Shown here: in pieces, positions 7,016 through 7,361 of the stretch
Layout: each line of letters begins with the position of its first letter
Numbering within the stretch: the stretch's first letter is position 1
DNA from: Nitrospina sp.
GTDB taxonomy: Bacteria > Nitrospinota > Nitrospinia > Nitrospinales > VA-1
Assembly: GCA_018647025.1 (NCBI GenBank)
Contig: JABGTQ010000163.1
Coordinates: forward strand, 1-7,361
DNA: 7,361 nt
Direction of reading: 5' to 3'
Made by a program: the position numbers and the translations under genes
Notes under the pieces: generated by a model
What the model was told of the DNA's origin: nothing
Databases searched by the model: none
The model's input: the letters and a program-made list of their open reading frames with translations, nothing else

Positions 7016-7361
7016 GAAAAACCAAAAGAATCCACTTTGTCGGGATCGGAGGTTCAGGCATGAGTGGAATAGCTGAAGTTTTAATAAATCAGGGTTATGA
7101 GGTAAGTGGATCTGATAGGGTCGCAACGTCTGCGACAGACCATTTGGAACATCTTGGGGCTAAGATATTTTTTAATCATGCACCTGAAAATATCGAAGGT
7201 TCACAAGTTGTCGTGGTGTCTAGCGCTATAGAGCAAAGTAACCCAGAAGTAACCTCAGCAAAAGAAATCAATATACCTGTAATTCCTCGTGCAGAAATGC
7301 TGGCTGAACTTATGCGTATGAAGTATGGAATCGCTATCGCTGGAACGCATGGAAAAACAAC
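7006..7361 (+). CDS. murC: UDP-N-acetylmuramate--L-alanine ligase MurC, 5' part
   Basis: First Mur ligase of the stem-peptide pathway, adding L-Ala to UDP-MurNAc in the cytoplasm. Only 118 codons are present and the gene runs off the window. The N-terminal Rossmann-like domain begins with [15 protein letters not shown] (10-24), followed by SGSD (36-39), VVSSAI (about 69-74), [13 protein letters not shown] (about 89-101) and the P-loop GTHGKT (bases 7342-7359). GTHGKT, with His, is the MurC form; MurD and MurF here have GTNGKS. The start at ATG 7006 is the only start codon after an in-frame stop at 6979-6981. It lies inside murG, with a 10-nt overlap. I see no strong Shine-Dalgarno; GAAAGA at 6985-6990 is weak and distant, which suggests coupling to murG translation. 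Confidence 0.97.
   Translation, partial: MLLGKTKRIHFVGIGGSGMSGIAEVLINQGYEVSGSDRVATSATDHLEHLGAKIFFNHAPENIEGSQVVVVSSAIEQSNPEVTSAKEINIPVIPRAEMLAELMRMKYGIAIAGTHGKT

Noticed and set aside
1..7361. A hidden novel system or mobile element among the cell-wall genes
   Set aside because: Every gene-sized stretch is accounted for by conserved murE-murF-mraY-murD-ftsW-murG-murC. I saw no long repeats, transposase remnants, inserted genes or compositional break.

Overview
This window is one uninterrupted stretch of a dcw (division and cell wall) cluster. All genes are on the + strand, in the order murE (3' part), murF, mraY, murD, ftsW, murG, murC (5' part). Every gene is recognisable from its own motifs, and the order matches the classical proteobacterial arrangement (as in Escherichia coli). 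The DNA is AT-rich (my impression is about 40% GC, not counted).

Organism: MurE carries the DNPR motif of meso-diaminopimelate-adding enzymes, and the gene order with ftsW between murD and murG is that of Gram-negative bacteria. This suggests a Gram-negative bacterium with DAP-type peptidoglycan. A deltaproteobacterial or related lineage, possibly uncultivated, is a guess from the general look of the proteins; no gene here fixes the taxon.

Layout: 1-786 is the C-terminal half of murE. 779-2164 is murF, overlapping murE by 8 nt. A 34-nt gap precedes mraY (2199-3284), which is followed after 2 nt by murD (3287-4621). The only sizeable non-coding interval, roughly 95-122 nt depending on the ftsW start, lies between murD and ftsW. 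ftsW uses a non-ATG start (TTG at 4744 preferred) and ends at 5856. murG is 5867-7015. murC starts at 7006 inside the murG end and is cut by the window edge in its ATP-binding loop. No stretch above 300 nt lacks a gene. I see no tRNA, rRNA, mobile element, CRISPR array or convincing terminator.

How the genes work together: MurC, MurD, MurE and MurF add L-Ala, D-Glu, meso-DAP and D-Ala-D-Ala in turn to UDP-MurNAc in the cytoplasm. MraY moves phospho-MurNAc-pentapeptide onto undecaprenyl phosphate (lipid I), and MurG adds GlcNAc (lipid II). FtsW polymerises lipid II at the division septum with its cognate transpeptidase, which is not in this window. The tight packing and overlaps imply one transcription unit with coupled translation.

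I found no undescribed system. The second-look items are small: the ftsW leader and start, residue changes in conserved motifs of MurG, MurF and MurD, a short MurG tail over the murC start, and A-tracts in murG.
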